A DNA stretch of 36,221 nt from Deltaproteobacteria bacterium. GTDB taxonomy: Bacteria > Desulfobacterota > Desulfomonilia > UBA1062. The position numbers were made by a program, and so were the translations under genes. The notes beneath the pieces are model-generated. The model was not told where the DNA came from. It did not search any database and worked only from the letters and a program-made list of their open reading frames with translations. Location of the stretch: positions 1 to 36,221 of the forward strand of contig JAKPPU010000102.1 of the NCBI GenBank assembly GCA_029547185.1, in the 5' to 3' direction. Shown piece by piece: positions 9,069 to 17,277 of the stretch; position 1 is the first letter of the stretch; each line of letters begins with the position of its first letter.

Positions 9069-11335
9069 TCCCCCCGCCAGGTGAGCATTGTCGATCTCTC
9101 ATCGGTGCCCATGAGCACGGAGTCGAACCCCGGAATGGATACCTCGATTGCGGGAGGGGATTTGCGCCATGATCCATCCCAGGCGACCTCGAGCCCTTGG
9201 TTTTGAGGGGTGATCCTTACGGTGATCTCACCGAAAGGGGTCGGAGCAGGGCCGAAGGAGATGGGTTCCCTTTTCCTGTACCACGAGGGGAAGATACCCG
9301 AGCCCAGGATGAGCTTGTTACCTTCCTCCCGGACAAAGCTGTTGCGCACCATGAGGACCCATTCTGCAGCCGCCCAGGCATGATTGCCGTCTCCCATGCA
9401 TCCGCCGAGCGTTCCGGGATGAATGGCCTCGGGCCATTGGCCTGTCGGCGATGCAAGATCCGCTACTGTCCGGAACAGGTGCAGCGAATTCATGTTGCCC
9501 GCCCTCATGAGAGTCTGGGCGATATGCAGGCTCAGGTACGGGTTGATGCCCGAATGGATGATGTCGAGGAAAAAGCCGTCATTGACGAGACAGTTATCCA
9601 GAAGAAAGTTTGCAGTGTCCATGAGCCGCTCGTCTCGAGGCGGAAAGATCTGGAGGGGATAACCCGAAACGAGAGAGCCCACGGCGCCCGAATCAAGCCT
9701 GCGGTATGGCGAGGCAGGCATGCCGGGCCTTCCCTGCCGCTCTTCGACCATGGCAAGGCTTCTCTCGATGGCCTTCAGGAACATATCCGCCTCTGCCCTG
9801 GCCCGGTCTGCCCTCCGGTATTCCTCATAGGCGTCGAGGAGGTCCGCTGCAGCCCGGAGCCCCGCCACTCCCCAGAAGTCATCCCAGTAATAATAATCGT
9901 TCGGGCCGAGGTGCTCAGCGCTGAACCCGGGAGGCAGCAAACCGGCATGGAGCTCGTCCGGCTCCGCGGCATTGTGCCCTCTTCTCTGCCTCTTGTCGAT
10001 GATCCAGCTCGCACCCCTGATTATGGATCTGTGCCACGATTTCTTCGGCAGTCTCCCCGAGAGCTCGCAGAAACGCTTCATGATCCAGAGCGCCTCACCG
10101 TTCGAATCCCATTCTCCCTCCTGTGAGAGAAAGAACCCGTTGGGCAGCTGCCGTTTCGGATAGGTATCGAGCACCTTTTCCACACGGTCGAAGAGCCCGA
10201 TGCATAAAAGGGCATGGAGAATAAAGGCGGCGTCCCGGAACCAGAATCTCTTGTAGGTGTACGGACCGGGATATACGGTGCCCTCAGGGCAGAGAAGGAT
10301 CAGGGTTCGCATCGTCCCATCGAAAAGGTCCTGGAACTTCTTCTCGGGAAGGAGTGCGGGCACGTGCGCTTCCAGTGCATCCTCCCAGGATCCCGACGGC
10401 TTGCAGAGAGGAGACCCTGCATTGTGCTCCCTGAAAGGGATCATGACGCGCACGTTTTTTACCGATGAGGGGCCGATCTGGTAGAGCGCTGCAGCCGTGG
10501 CCATTCCAACCCTGCAGCTTACGGATGTTTCCTTCTGGTCTTCGAAAAGGTGCGTGCTCACGTCTCCGTGCCGGTAATATGAAAGCCGGTAGTGAGACGG
10601 GTCCGGGTCGAAAGATATCTCATGGCGCCGGTCGATTATCAGCCGGGAGGGGCTCTCTCCCACGGAGATGGTGTTGATGAAGCTCACTCCTTCGGGATTG
10701 TACGGTCTCACCGACACCACGAGCCATGCCTCTTTGAGGCTCCTTGCACTGATGTCCATAATGCATGCAGGAACCCCGTCGATCACGAGAGCCTCTATGC
10801 GAGTGGTGAGGTCTATGCCCGAGAGCCTGCTGCGAGTCGTGACGGCAAGCCCGTTTCGGATGTCGAGCTCCTGCTCGGAAGTCTGCATCTGAGAAGGGTA
10901 GAGGCTCTGCCCGTCCTTTCTGACGATCCATGCATCGAGAGACCAGCTGTCCCAGAAAGGGGTGAGCAGGCCCCTCGGGTCGACGATGCTGTACGTGTCG
11001 CAATCAGGCAGCCCGACGGCAGTCCAGTTGCGGTGGGTGATGTTTATGTGCGTAATGAGGAAGGATCTGGGAATAAAGGATATGTCGAGGGGGTCATATT
11101 GCCGTTCGACCCAGTACGGCCAGATCCAGTCGAGGTTGTGCTGGATCGCGCTGGTGTTGAGAAACCCCCGTGCATGGAATACCAGCCCCGACCTGAGCAT
11201 TTCGATCGGTTTCTGGATGTCTATGGGCTGGGCGAATGCCTCGAACCTGAAGAGGATCTTCACCGGGTCGATGAATCCGCCCGATTTGGCAAGCCGGCTC
11301 ACCATGAATTTCCATGGGACCCATTTTGACCACAC
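9065..11335 (-). CDS. Glycogen-debranching-like six-hairpin glycosidase
   Basis: The roughly 756-residue protein resembles amylo-alpha-1,6-glucosidase/six-hairpin (alpha/alpha)6 glycoside hydrolases. The N-terminal half (about 1-320) is beta-rich, with segments such as DPRGLLTPFWDSWSLDAW and VSVRPYNPEG typical of the sandwich domain that precedes the barrel. The C-terminal half has the barrel entry TYKRFWFRDAAFILHALL (about 358-375) with an Arg-Asp pair, the GEWDSNGEALWIM segment, and later helix-rich repeats. It probably acts on an alpha-glucan or other oligosaccharide in the cytosol, as I see no signal peptide. GTG 11335 is chosen because an AGGAGG lies 10 bases upstream; ATG 11305 is an alternative. 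The stop overlaps the next gene by 4 bases. The exact substrate is unknown. Confidence 0.72.
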   Translation of the reverse strand: MWSKWVPWKFMVSRLAKSGGFIDPVKILFRFEAFAQPIDIQKPIEMLRSGLVFHARGFLNTSAIQHNLDWIWPYWVERQYDPLDISFIPRSFLITHINITHRNWTAVGLPDCDTYSIVDPRGLLTPFWDSWSLDAWIVRKDGQSLYPSQMQTSEQELDIRNGLAVTTRSRLSGIDLTTRIEALVIDGVPACIMDISARSLKEAWLVVSVRPYNPEGVSFINTISVGESPSRLIIDRRHEISFDPDPSHYRLSYYRHGDVSTHLFEDQKETSVSCRVGMATAAALYQIGPSSVKNVRVMIPFREHNAGSPLCKPSGSWEDALEAHVPALLPEKKFQDLFDGTMRTLILLCPEGTVYPGPYTYKRFWFRDAAFILHALLCIGLFDRVEKVLDTYPKRQLPNGFFLSQEGEWDSNGEALWIMKRFCELSGRLPKKSWHRSIIRGASWIIDKRQRRGHNAAEPDELHAGLLPPGFSAEHLGPNDYYYWDDFWGVAGLRAAADLLDAYEEYRRADRARAEADMFLKAIERSLAMVEERQGRPGMPASPYRRLDSGAVGSLVSGYPLQIFPPRDERLMDTANFLLDNCLVNDGFFLDIIHSGINPYLSLHIAQTLMRAGNMNSLHLFRTVADLASPTGQWPEAIHPGTLGGCMGDGNHAWAAAEWVLMVRNSFVREEGNKLILGSGIFPSWYRKREPISFGPAPTPFGEITVRITPQNQGLEVAWDGSWRKSPPAIEVSIPGFDSVLMGTDERSTMLTWRGE

Positions 11336-11392
11336 GGAAGATTTTCCTCCTGTCCTGGGACTGACGCAAGACCGCAACAGATCGATAGAACA

Positions 11393-11420
11393 ATAGTAAT
11401 CCGCGGACCATGATTCACAA
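11393..11420 (-). promoter_or_regulatory. Predicted promoter of the glycosidase-GT4/DUF374-dnaJ operon
   Basis: On the minus strand -35 TTGTGA (11415-11420) and -10 TACTAT (11393-11398) are 16 bases apart, about 60 bases upstream of the GTG start. On the plus strand the same 158-base divergent region carries an AGAGAA-AA-TTCTCT inverted repeat (11440-11453) nearer to the marC-like gene; it could be shared control. No CIRCE or heat-shock sigma motif is visible, although the operon ends in dnaJ. Confidence 0.4.
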
Positions 11421-11493
11421 CTCCCGAATTTGAGGGATGAGAGAAAATTCTCTGATACTCTCTATTATAAAACATGATGAGGAGAACTGAAGA

Positions 11494-12090
11494 ATGATGC
11501 GTTTCTGGATGTGCTTTGTACCGCTGTTCGTGGCCGTGGATGCGATAGGGTCCGTGCCCCTCTTTCTTGCGTGCACCCATGGGATGCATTGGAAGGAATT
11601 TTTCAAGATCATCATCGAATCCGTGATCACCGCAACGGTCGTCGCCCTGACCTTTCTCTTCGGGGGCAGGGAGCTGATGAGGCTTCTGGGTATCGACATG
11701 TCGGACTTCATGGTGGCAGGCGGGATCATCATTTTCATCATTGCCATCACGAATGTGCTCTCTTCCGAAAAGCTTCATAAGATGATGCTGGAGGGGGGTT
11801 TGGGGGCCGTACCCTTGGGTGTGCCTCTGATCACCGGACCTGCCGTTCTTGCGACGTCTCTCCTGCTTGTCGACACCTACGGTGCGTTTACGACCGCGGC
11901 AGCACTCGTACTCAATATCCTGATCGCCGGCCTCCTGTTCTTTTTCTCGGCCCAGCTCAATCGTATCCTCGGGTCTGCAGGCGCCACCATCCTTTCGAAG
12001 ATCGCCAACCTCCTTATGGCTTCCATCGGCATCATGATGATCAGGAGGGGAATCATGATCCTCATCAAGGAGATAACACAATCCGTCTAA
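11494..12090 (+). CDS. MarC-family integral membrane protein (UPF0056)
   Basis: The 198-residue protein has about six transmembrane helices over its full length and the family hallmark VPLGVPLITGPAVLATSLLL near residues 105-125, plus the N-terminal PLFVAVDAIGSVPLFL. MarC proteins are inner-membrane proteins of unknown transport function; an early link to multiple antibiotic resistance in E. coli was not confirmed. A GAGGAG site 9 bases before the ATG supports the start. Its neighbour downstream is convergent and only 19 bases away. Confidence 0.9.
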   Translation: MMRFWMCFVPLFVAVDAIGSVPLFLACTHGMHWKEFFKIIIESVITATVVALTFLFGGRELMRLLGIDMSDFMVAGGIIIFIIAITNVLSSEKLHKMMLEGGLGAVPLGVPLITGPAVLATSLLLVDTYGAFTTAAALVLNILIAGLLFFFSAQLNRILGSAGATILSKIANLLMASIGIMMIRRGIMILIKEITQSV

Positions 12091-12109
12091 TCCCGATACC
12101 GGCCTGCCC

Positions 12110-12478
12110 TCATATTTCGATCGATTTTGCCAGGGGGACGGGTATGCCCTTTCCCCAGATGATTCCCCGGAGCACGGCCATGAAGGAAAGCAGGGATGTC
12201 AGGGCCGCAATGAGATATACTCCTGCTCCGATGAGGTGCTCCCTCTGGGTTTTCCTCTGGTAGGAATCGAACGTCTCGTTGACGCTCAGGGCGAATTTGT
12301 CGAGGGCCTTGCGTGTTTCGGGATTCGTTGCCTGGTATATGTCGGGGGACAGATCGAGTCTCACCCGTTCTATTCTCTTTCTCACGGCTGCAAGATGGGC
12401 GACTCCGATGGCGAATTTTATGAGGAATATCGCAGCCCATATGGCAAGGAGAAGGCGTCTGTCCAACAAGCGGTCCAT
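12110..12478 (-). CDS. Small two-helix membrane protein of unknown function
   Basis: The 122-residue protein has a hydrophobic helix at about residues 9-29 and another near 84-107, flanking a charged central loop of about 50 residues. I recognise no family. The frame has a third-position GC bias like neighbouring genes, and no clear ribosome binding site is seen before the ATG. It lies between MarC and MscS genes, convergent with the first and divergent from the second. Probably a real inner-membrane protein, but the call rests only on composition and topology. Confidence 0.5.
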   Translation of the reverse strand: MDRLLDRRLLLAIWAAIFLIKFAIGVAHLAAVRKRIERVRLDLSPDIYQATNPETRKALDKFALSVNETFDSYQRKTQREHLIGAGVYLIAALTSLLSFMAVLRGIIWGKGIPVPLAKSIEI

Positions 12479-12608
12479 GGAATTTTAATCATTTGCAGGC
12501 GATAAAAAATCAAGCGCCGGCACCTCCTACTTGGTCTTGATATGCACGAGCGTTTGTGACAAAACATGCCTTCGAGGAAAGAATGGCAATCATTCAGGAG
12601 GAGATTTC

Positions 12609-13946
12609 ATGTGCCTGAAGGCAAGGACCCGGGTTTCGGGAAGGTTCATGGCCGTGCTCGTGATCCTTTGGCTCGTCTTCACGATATCAGGCTTTGCTGC
12701 CCCTGTCGCCTCCGGTGCAAATTTACCGATCGTCCCGCCGATCAAGGGTACGGACGGTATCCTCAGTACCGAGCCTGCCGAGTCTGCAGCCCTGAAGGGC
12801 GCTACGATAGCCGGACAGAGGATTTCCGAAAACATCGATTTTTTCGAGAGAACCGTGAGCGGACTTTTCGGCGACTGGGTACGCACCAATACCATCCTCT
12901 CAGTCACGTACTTGAGGCTCATAACCTGCTTTGTCCTCCTGATCGTCGTCCTGGTCGTCAACCGGATCATTCGATACTTCATCGACCAGAAGATTCGGAG
13001 CCTGCTTGCCGGAAGGCAACGCTTCACTGAGATCGTAACGTTCTGGGATGCTCTGAGCACGCCTCTCTCCCTGTTTATCCTGGTATACGGGACCTTCCTC
13101 GCATTCACCCCGGTCCTCATGGAGCTGAAGGATGTGAAGGGGCTGTCGCTCGCCTACGTCGTGGCGGGCAAGGCTGCCGATTTCGCCGGTTATATATCGA
13201 TCATATGGTTCGTCTACCGGCTGGTGAACGTAATGGAGGCCTCCCTCAGGAGGAAGATCACCAAAACGCAGAGCCACCTCGACGACACCATCGTGCCGCT
13301 GCTGGGCAGGACCGTAAGGGTTTTCGTCATCATCATAGGCACGGCGATCATTGTGAAAAACATCACCGGCCTCGATTTCGGTCCTCTTCTTGCGTCCCTG
13401 GGAATAGGCGGCATCGCGGTTGCGTTCGCGGCAAAGGATTCCATCGGCAACTTTCTCGGCTCGCTCACGATTCTCTTCGACAGGCCTTTCACGGTAGGTG
13501 ACAGGATCGTGATCGACGGGAATGACGGGACCGTCGAGGAGGTGGGGTTCAGGAGCACCCGCATCAGAACGCTCACGGGGAGCCAGGTGACGATCCCCAA
13601 TGAGAAGGTCATCAATACCATGGTGGAAAATATCGGCAGGCGTCCTTATACGAGGTGGCTCACCAATCTTGCAATACCCGCCGGCACACCCCCTGACAAG
13701 GCCGAGCGCGCAGTGAACATCATCAGGGACATCCTGCAAGACCACGAAGGAATGAATCCGGATTACCCGCCGAGGGTCTATATCAGCGGCTTCAATGAAA
13801 AGAACATAAATATCACGATCATCGCATGGTATCATTCATCGAATGCCTGGGACTATGAAGAATGGGTCCAGCGGATCTGCCTCGATATACTGCGGTCGCT
13901 CGAAAGAGAAGGCATCGTTCTTGCCGGCGGCGGAGTGCGTGCATAG
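12609..13946 (+). CDS. MscS-family mechanosensitive channel
   Basis: The 445-residue protein has a signal-like hydrophobic N-terminus, a periplasmic stretch of about 60 residues, then helices at about 95-115, 145-165 and 185-200. The channel-lining TM3 region reads GPLLASLGIGGIAVAFAAKD with the Gly/Ala packing pattern of MscS. The beta domain (FDRPFTVGDRIVIDG, TVEEVGFRSTRIRT) and C-terminal alpha/beta domain follow. It should open on membrane tension and release solutes during hypo-osmotic shock. ATG 12609 has AGGAGG 7 bases upstream; an upstream in-frame ATG at 12531 lacks a site and adds a Cys-rich unlike segment, so I rejected it. It is longer than E. coli MscS (286) because of the N-terminal extension. 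Confidence 0.92.
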   Translation: MCLKARTRVSGRFMAVLVILWLVFTISGFAAPVASGANLPIVPPIKGTDGILSTEPAESAALKGATIAGQRISENIDFFERTVSGLFGDWVRTNTILSVTYLRLITCFVLLIVVLVVNRIIRYFIDQKIRSLLAGRQRFTEIVTFWDALSTPLSLFILVYGTFLAFTPVLMELKDVKGLSLAYVVAGKAADFAGYISIIWFVYRLVNVMEASLRRKITKTQSHLDDTIVPLLGRTVRVFVIIIGTAIIVKNITGLDFGPLLASLGIGGIAVAFAAKDSIGNFLGSLTILFDRPFTVGDRIVIDGNDGTVEEVGFRSTRIRTLTGSQVTIPNEKVINTMVENIGRRPYTRWLTNLAIPAGTPPDKAERAVNIIRDILQDHEGMNPDYPPRVYISGFNEKNINITIIAWYHSSNAWDYEEWVQRICLDILRSLEREGIVLAGGGVRA

Positions 13947-13989
13947 AGGCCCCTTCGTGCCGCAACAAAATTGTTCGATCCTGAATCCC

Positions 13990-14019
13990 TTGAGCCGTTC
14001 GAATCGTCTTATGTTATAT
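13990..14019 (+). promoter_or_regulatory. Possible purF promoter
   Basis: TTGAGC (13990-13995) and TTATAT (14014-14019) are 18 bases apart. If used, the transcript would have a leader of about 200 bases that passes through the terminator-like hairpin at 14112-14161 before reaching purF. Confidence 0.35.
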
Positions 14020-14111
14020 CAGATCTCAGCGAGTGAAGTAGTAACAATATGAAATTAAAAAGAAATAGAGTATCCCCTCTGCCTGGTATCATGTTTGCAA
14101 TTCATCAGAAT

Positions 14112-14161
14112 AAAGGGTATTCCTGCCGATGAGAGAGTTTTGCCGCAGGAATTCCCTTTTT
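14112..14161 (+). terminator. Rho-independent terminator or attenuator upstream of purF
   Basis: Arms AAAGGGTATTCCTGC (14112-14126) and GCAGGAATTCCCTTT (14145-14159) pair over 15 bases with a single mismatch around an 18-base loop, and the 3' side runs into five T. This has the shape of an intrinsic terminator. It is 165 bases past mscS but only 68 before purF, so it may either end mscS transcripts or attenuate purF. I found no recognised riboswitch core in the leader. Confidence 0.65.
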
Positions 14162-14229
14162 GGATCAAATCCGCATTGCGAGAAACGGGTCTTAAAAAAA
14201 TTCATTCACAAGGGCGTGAGGCGATAGAG

Positions 14230-15627
14230 ATGATGGAACTGCATGACGATCACTGGCATGAAGAGTGCGGGGTATTCGGAATATACGGAGACAGCGAAGC
14301 AGCTGAGAAGACCTACCTGGGCCTGTATGCACTACAGCATCGGGGACAGGAGAGTGCCGGCATAGCGTCGTCGAGCGGCAAGGACATCAATCTGAGGAAG
14401 GGGCTCGGCCTCGTCTGGTCGGTCTTCTTCGATGCCGATGCCATGCCCCCGCTGCGCGGCATGGCTGCCATCGGTCATAATCGATACTCGACAAAGGGCT
14501 CCGGCGACATCACGAATGCCCAGCCTATCTCCATCGAGTACAAGGGGGGCAGGGTGGCTCTGGCCCACAACGGGACCATAACGAACGCGAGAGAGCTCAG
14601 GAGCGAACTGCAGCAGAGGGGGGCCATCTTCCAGACGACTTCGGACAGCGAGGTCATCGTGCATCTCATGGCACATTCGAAGAAAAAGACATTTCTCGAT
14701 ACGTTCATCGATGCATTGAGTCAGATTGTCGGCTCATACTGCTTCGTGCTCCTCACCCCGGACAGGCTTGTTGCCGCCCGCGATCCGTTCGGCTTCCGGC
14801 CCCTTTCACTCGGCATATCGGACGGTGCATACGTCGTGGCATCCGAAACCTGTGCCTTCGACATCATCGGGGCGCAGTACATCAGGTCCGTGGAGCCCGG
14901 CGAGATACTGGTCATCGATTCCAAAGGAATTTCGTCGTATATGCTAGCCCCGGCTCCGAGGCTCAGCCAATGCATCTTCGAGCACATCTACTTCTCGCGG
15001 CCGGATAGCCTGGTCTTCGGAGAAAAGGTCGACAAGGTTCGCAGGAGGCTCGGCAAGCAGCTTGCCCGCGAATCGAGCGCCGATGCGGATATCGTCATCT
15101 CGGTCCCCGACTCGGGAAATACGGCGGCGCTCGGATATTCCCAGGCATCGGGCATGCGCTACGAGATCGGCCTCATCCGCAATCACTACGTGGGCCGCAC
15201 CTTCATTGCGCCTCACCAGGACAAGCGAAAGCTCGACGTAAGGGTCAAGCTCAACCCGGTGAGCGGGGTCATCGTCGGGAAACGCATCGTCCTCGTGGAC
15301 GACTCCATTGTCCGCGGAACCACCATGCGCCAGATCGTCAGCCTGCTCAGGTCGCGCGGAGCCAGGGAGGTGCACGTCAGGATCAGCTCGCCCCCGATCT
15401 CCTTCCCGTGCTACTACGGCATCGACATCTCCAATAAGGCTGAGCTTATCGCAGGTACTCAGACCGTATCGGATATAGCGAGCTTCATTCAGGCGGATTC
15501 CCTGGCCTATCTGTCCGTCGATGCCATGCTGCAGACCGTCGATGACGGCTCCCGCTACTGTACCGCATGCTTCACCGGAGATTACCCTACGCCCGTACCG
15601 GAAAATTTCGACAAGTACAAATTCTAA
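14230..15627 (+). CDS. purF: Amidophosphoribosyltransferase PurF, Fe-S type
   Basis: This 465-residue enzyme makes 5-phosphoribosylamine from PRPP and glutamine, the first step of purine synthesis. The N-terminal Ntn glutaminase begins at Cys13 (ECGVFGIYG) after a short propeptide MMELHDDHWHEE which should be cleaved, as in Bacillus subtilis PurF. YALQHRGQESAGIA and the PRPP loop VLVDDSIVRGTT are present. Cysteines in QCIFEHIYFSRPDS, FPCYYGIDI and YCTACFTG match the positions of the [4Fe-4S] ligands of the B. subtilis type, so an oxygen-sensitive cluster is expected. Starts at 14230 or 14233; a GAGG site at 14218-14221 fits either. The frame stays open upstream to 14095 but that part is outside the family and crosses the hairpin. 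Confidence 0.97.
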   Translation: MMELHDDHWHEECGVFGIYGDSEAAEKTYLGLYALQHRGQESAGIASSSGKDINLRKGLGLVWSVFFDADAMPPLRGMAAIGHNRYSTKGSGDITNAQPISIEYKGGRVALAHNGTITNARELRSELQQRGAIFQTTSDSEVIVHLMAHSKKKTFLDTFIDALSQIVGSYCFVLLTPDRLVAARDPFGFRPLSLGISDGAYVVASETCAFDIIGAQYIRSVEPGEILVIDSKGISSYMLAPAPRLSQCIFEHIYFSRPDSLVFGEKVDKVRRRLGKQLARESSADADIVISVPDSGNTAALGYSQASGMRYEIGLIRNHYVGRTFIAPHQDKRKLDVRVKLNPVSGVIVGKRIVLVDDSIVRGTTMRQIVSLLRSRGAREVHVRISSPPISFPCYYGIDISNKAELIAGTQTVSDIASFIQADSLAYLSVDAMLQTVDDGSRYCTACFTGDYPTPVPENFDKYKF

Positions 15628-15906
15628 AGTCCTTTCCTGGTTCGAAGAGGCAGGCGGGGTTACTGGACAAAATTGCTCTGGTATGAGCAAATCGGCCAAA
15701 ATTGTTCAAGACAGATATAGCTTCATGAAATTCTCTCTTTGAATTCCGGGTATGGATTCACGCATGCAGCAGTGCTTCCTTCATCTCGCCACAGACAAGG
15801 GGGAATCTCCTGGCGCCGATTCATGAATGGTACACATGAGCATCCTGAAGGTCCGAAATATCCTTTCCTCCATCTCCGTGGACACGAGGAACAGACTTGT
15901 AAGCAC
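15628..15906. other. Intergenic region purF to asnA-like gene, upstream part
   Basis: No gene is supported here. It holds an inverted repeat with TTGCTC/GAGCAA arms at 15673-15690 (listed separately) and two copies of CAAAATTG(C/T)TC at 15668-15678 and 15697-15707; a third lies before purF at about 13965. The rest shows nothing I can name. Confidence 0.5.
15673..15690. promoter_or_regulatory. Dyad that could be an enhancer (activator) site
   Basis: The arms TTGCTC and GAGCAA are perfect and 6 bases apart, centred about 250 bases upstream of the expected start point of the sigma-54 promoter at 15907. This spacing is normal for enhancer-binding proteins. The arms recur as TTGCTC-TA-GAGCAA over the promoter -12 box. 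The cognate activator is not known. Confidence 0.35.
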
Positions 15907-15923
15907 TTGGCACGGAGGTTGCT
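15907..15923 (+). promoter_or_regulatory. Sigma-54 (-24/-12) promoter of the asnA-like gene
   Basis: TTGGCACG-N4-TTGCT is nearly the RpoN consensus, with the invariant GG (15909-15910) and GC (15921-15922) exactly 10 bases apart. The expected start point is near 15934, about 108 bases before the ATG at 16042. A perfect 14-base palindrome TTGCTCTAGAGCAA (15919-15932) overlaps the -12 box and start site and might be bound by a regulator. Confidence 0.8.
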
Positions 15924-16041
15924 CTAGAGCAAGGGACGACAGGCATTGCGGTGGCCGGAATGATCAAGACATTGCCTGCAGCCGTGATCAGGAAGGGCCC
16001 GCTGGAACCTGTTGCACAACATCCGGTCCAAGGAGGGTAGT

Positions 16042-17265
16042 ATGGCTTTTATCGGCGAGGACCTTTTTCATTTTCAGGCATCGCTCATTCAGTCAGGAAG
16101 CAGCTTTGAGGAGTTCATTAAGAAGAATTACGTTGAGAAGTGGGTGAACGAGACCCTCTTTTCGGCAATGAACGTCCGTACGTCGTTCGTCGTTGCCATC
16201 CACAATTACCTTGCCAAGGAAGGGCTGATAAATATCGAGCGCGTCCAGATGAGCCCGGTCACCGACCCTCTTGCCCATGACGTCGAGCACGTCCCCACGA
16301 TCCACTACAAGGGCATGCCTTACGTTTCAACCCATTCCATGATCTATTCGAAATTCCTCGCGTGCTTCAACCCCAGGATCAAGGGAATATTCGTTGACTC
16401 ACCGAACATCAGGCTCGAGATAGAGAGCCCGCAGCGGAAACAGCGGGGCAAGTACCTGATCGACTTTTCCCAGATCGATATCGAACTGAGACGCAACCGG
16501 GGCATCGGCATCGACGAGTACAAGAACTCGCCCGACAAGGTCAAGAAGGTCCTGAAAGAGGATTTCGAGAAGGTGATCGATTTCTTCGAGCGCATGGTGA
16601 TAGCGGCCGTAACGCAAATTCTGGAAAACAATGAAGACGATCTGAAATATCTCGGCGTGGCCATAGAGGTTCCGAAGCAGCCCTTCCCGCGCATCAAGCA
16701 TACGGAGGCGCTGAAGAAATACGGGAGAGTGGACATCGATGCCAAGGCGGGAAACGACATCCCCGGACAGTTCTTCTGGGTGACCGGCCTCATGAGGGAG
16801 AACTACGATCTCATTTATCCCTATCTCCTTCCGGACGGCACCAGGATCCCGCTGAGATCATTCACCTCGGACATGATCTACAACTACGACATCTGTGCGA
16901 AATCCCTGCTCAGGGACACGAACAAATTCACCCCCGCCCTCGAGATCCTCTCCGGAGCCATCCGCGAATGGCTCTACGAGCCTATCGTCCAGCGGCTCAT
17001 CGACAACAGGATCATCCCCGAGGCGCCGGTGTTTTCAAACGGTACCCTCGAGAATATCTCCATCCTGGAGGGATACGGCCCCTTCCTGACAGCCGTGGCC
17101 ATGATGGACGGGGGCGACAAGCCTTATTTCCCGGATACCATGGGAGGCGGGATCGGTGTGGAGAGGTCGCTCTACGCATTGCTCAAGGGAGACAAGATCG
17201 AGAAGATCGACGATGTCACCTGCTTTGGTAAGAACCCGGACTCCTTTCCGATCTTCCTTTTCTAG
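16042..17265 (+). CDS. Class II aminoacyl-tRNA synthetase paralogue, asparagine synthetase A-like (archaeal AsnRS/AspRS-related type)
   Basis: The 407-residue protein is a catalytic core related to AspRS/AsnRS without an anticodon-binding domain. It has YVSTHSMIYSKFLACF and FLIDFSQIDIELR-like segments around the motif 2 region (about 100-160), the EVPKQPFPRIKHTEALKKYG block (about 212-231) typical of the AspRS family, and motif 3 as MGGGIGVERSLYALLKGD near residues 370-387. Archaeal proteins of this type make asparagine from aspartate, ATP and ammonia; that function here is inferred. ATG 16042 has AGGAGG 5 bases upstream. It has a sigma-54 promoter, which suits a nitrogen-assimilating enzyme. 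Immediately downstream is the start of a glutaminase-type domain, now broken. Confidence 0.75.
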   Translation: MAFIGEDLFHFQASLIQSGSSFEEFIKKNYVEKWVNETLFSAMNVRTSFVVAIHNYLAKEGLINIERVQMSPVTDPLAHDVEHVPTIHYKGMPYVSTHSMIYSKFLACFNPRIKGIFVDSPNIRLEIESPQRKQRGKYLIDFSQIDIELRRNRGIGIDEYKNSPDKVKKVLKEDFEKVIDFFERMVIAAVTQILENNEDDLKYLGVAIEVPKQPFPRIKHTEALKKYGRVDIDAKAGNDIPGQFFWVTGLMRENYDLIYPYLLPDGTRIPLRSFTSDMIYNYDICAKSLLRDTNKFTPALEILSGAIREWLYEPIVQRLIDNRIIPEAPVFSNGTLENISILEGYGPFLTAVAMMDGGDKPYFPDTMGGGIGVERSLYALLKGDKIEKIDDVTCFGKNPDSFPIFLF

Positions 17266-17277
17266 CGAAGGACCGGC

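Noticed and set aside
12531..12608. Upstream ATG for the MscS gene
   Set aside because: There is no ribosome site, while ATG 12609 has AGGAGG at the right distance and is followed directly by a signal-like segment.
14095..14229. 45-codon N-terminal extension of purF
   Set aside because: PurF needs its nucleophile Cys close to the start; the extension covers a terminator-like hairpin and has no homology.
15896..15908. TTGTAAGCACTTG shared with about 4280-4292
   Set aside because: A 13-base match between two places is expected several times by chance in 36 kb and nothing else around it is shared.
15835..16041. Possible T-box or other amino-acid riboswitch before the asnA-like gene
   Set aside because: I looked for the T-box core and other known riboswitch signatures and found none; the sigma-54 promoter explains the position better.
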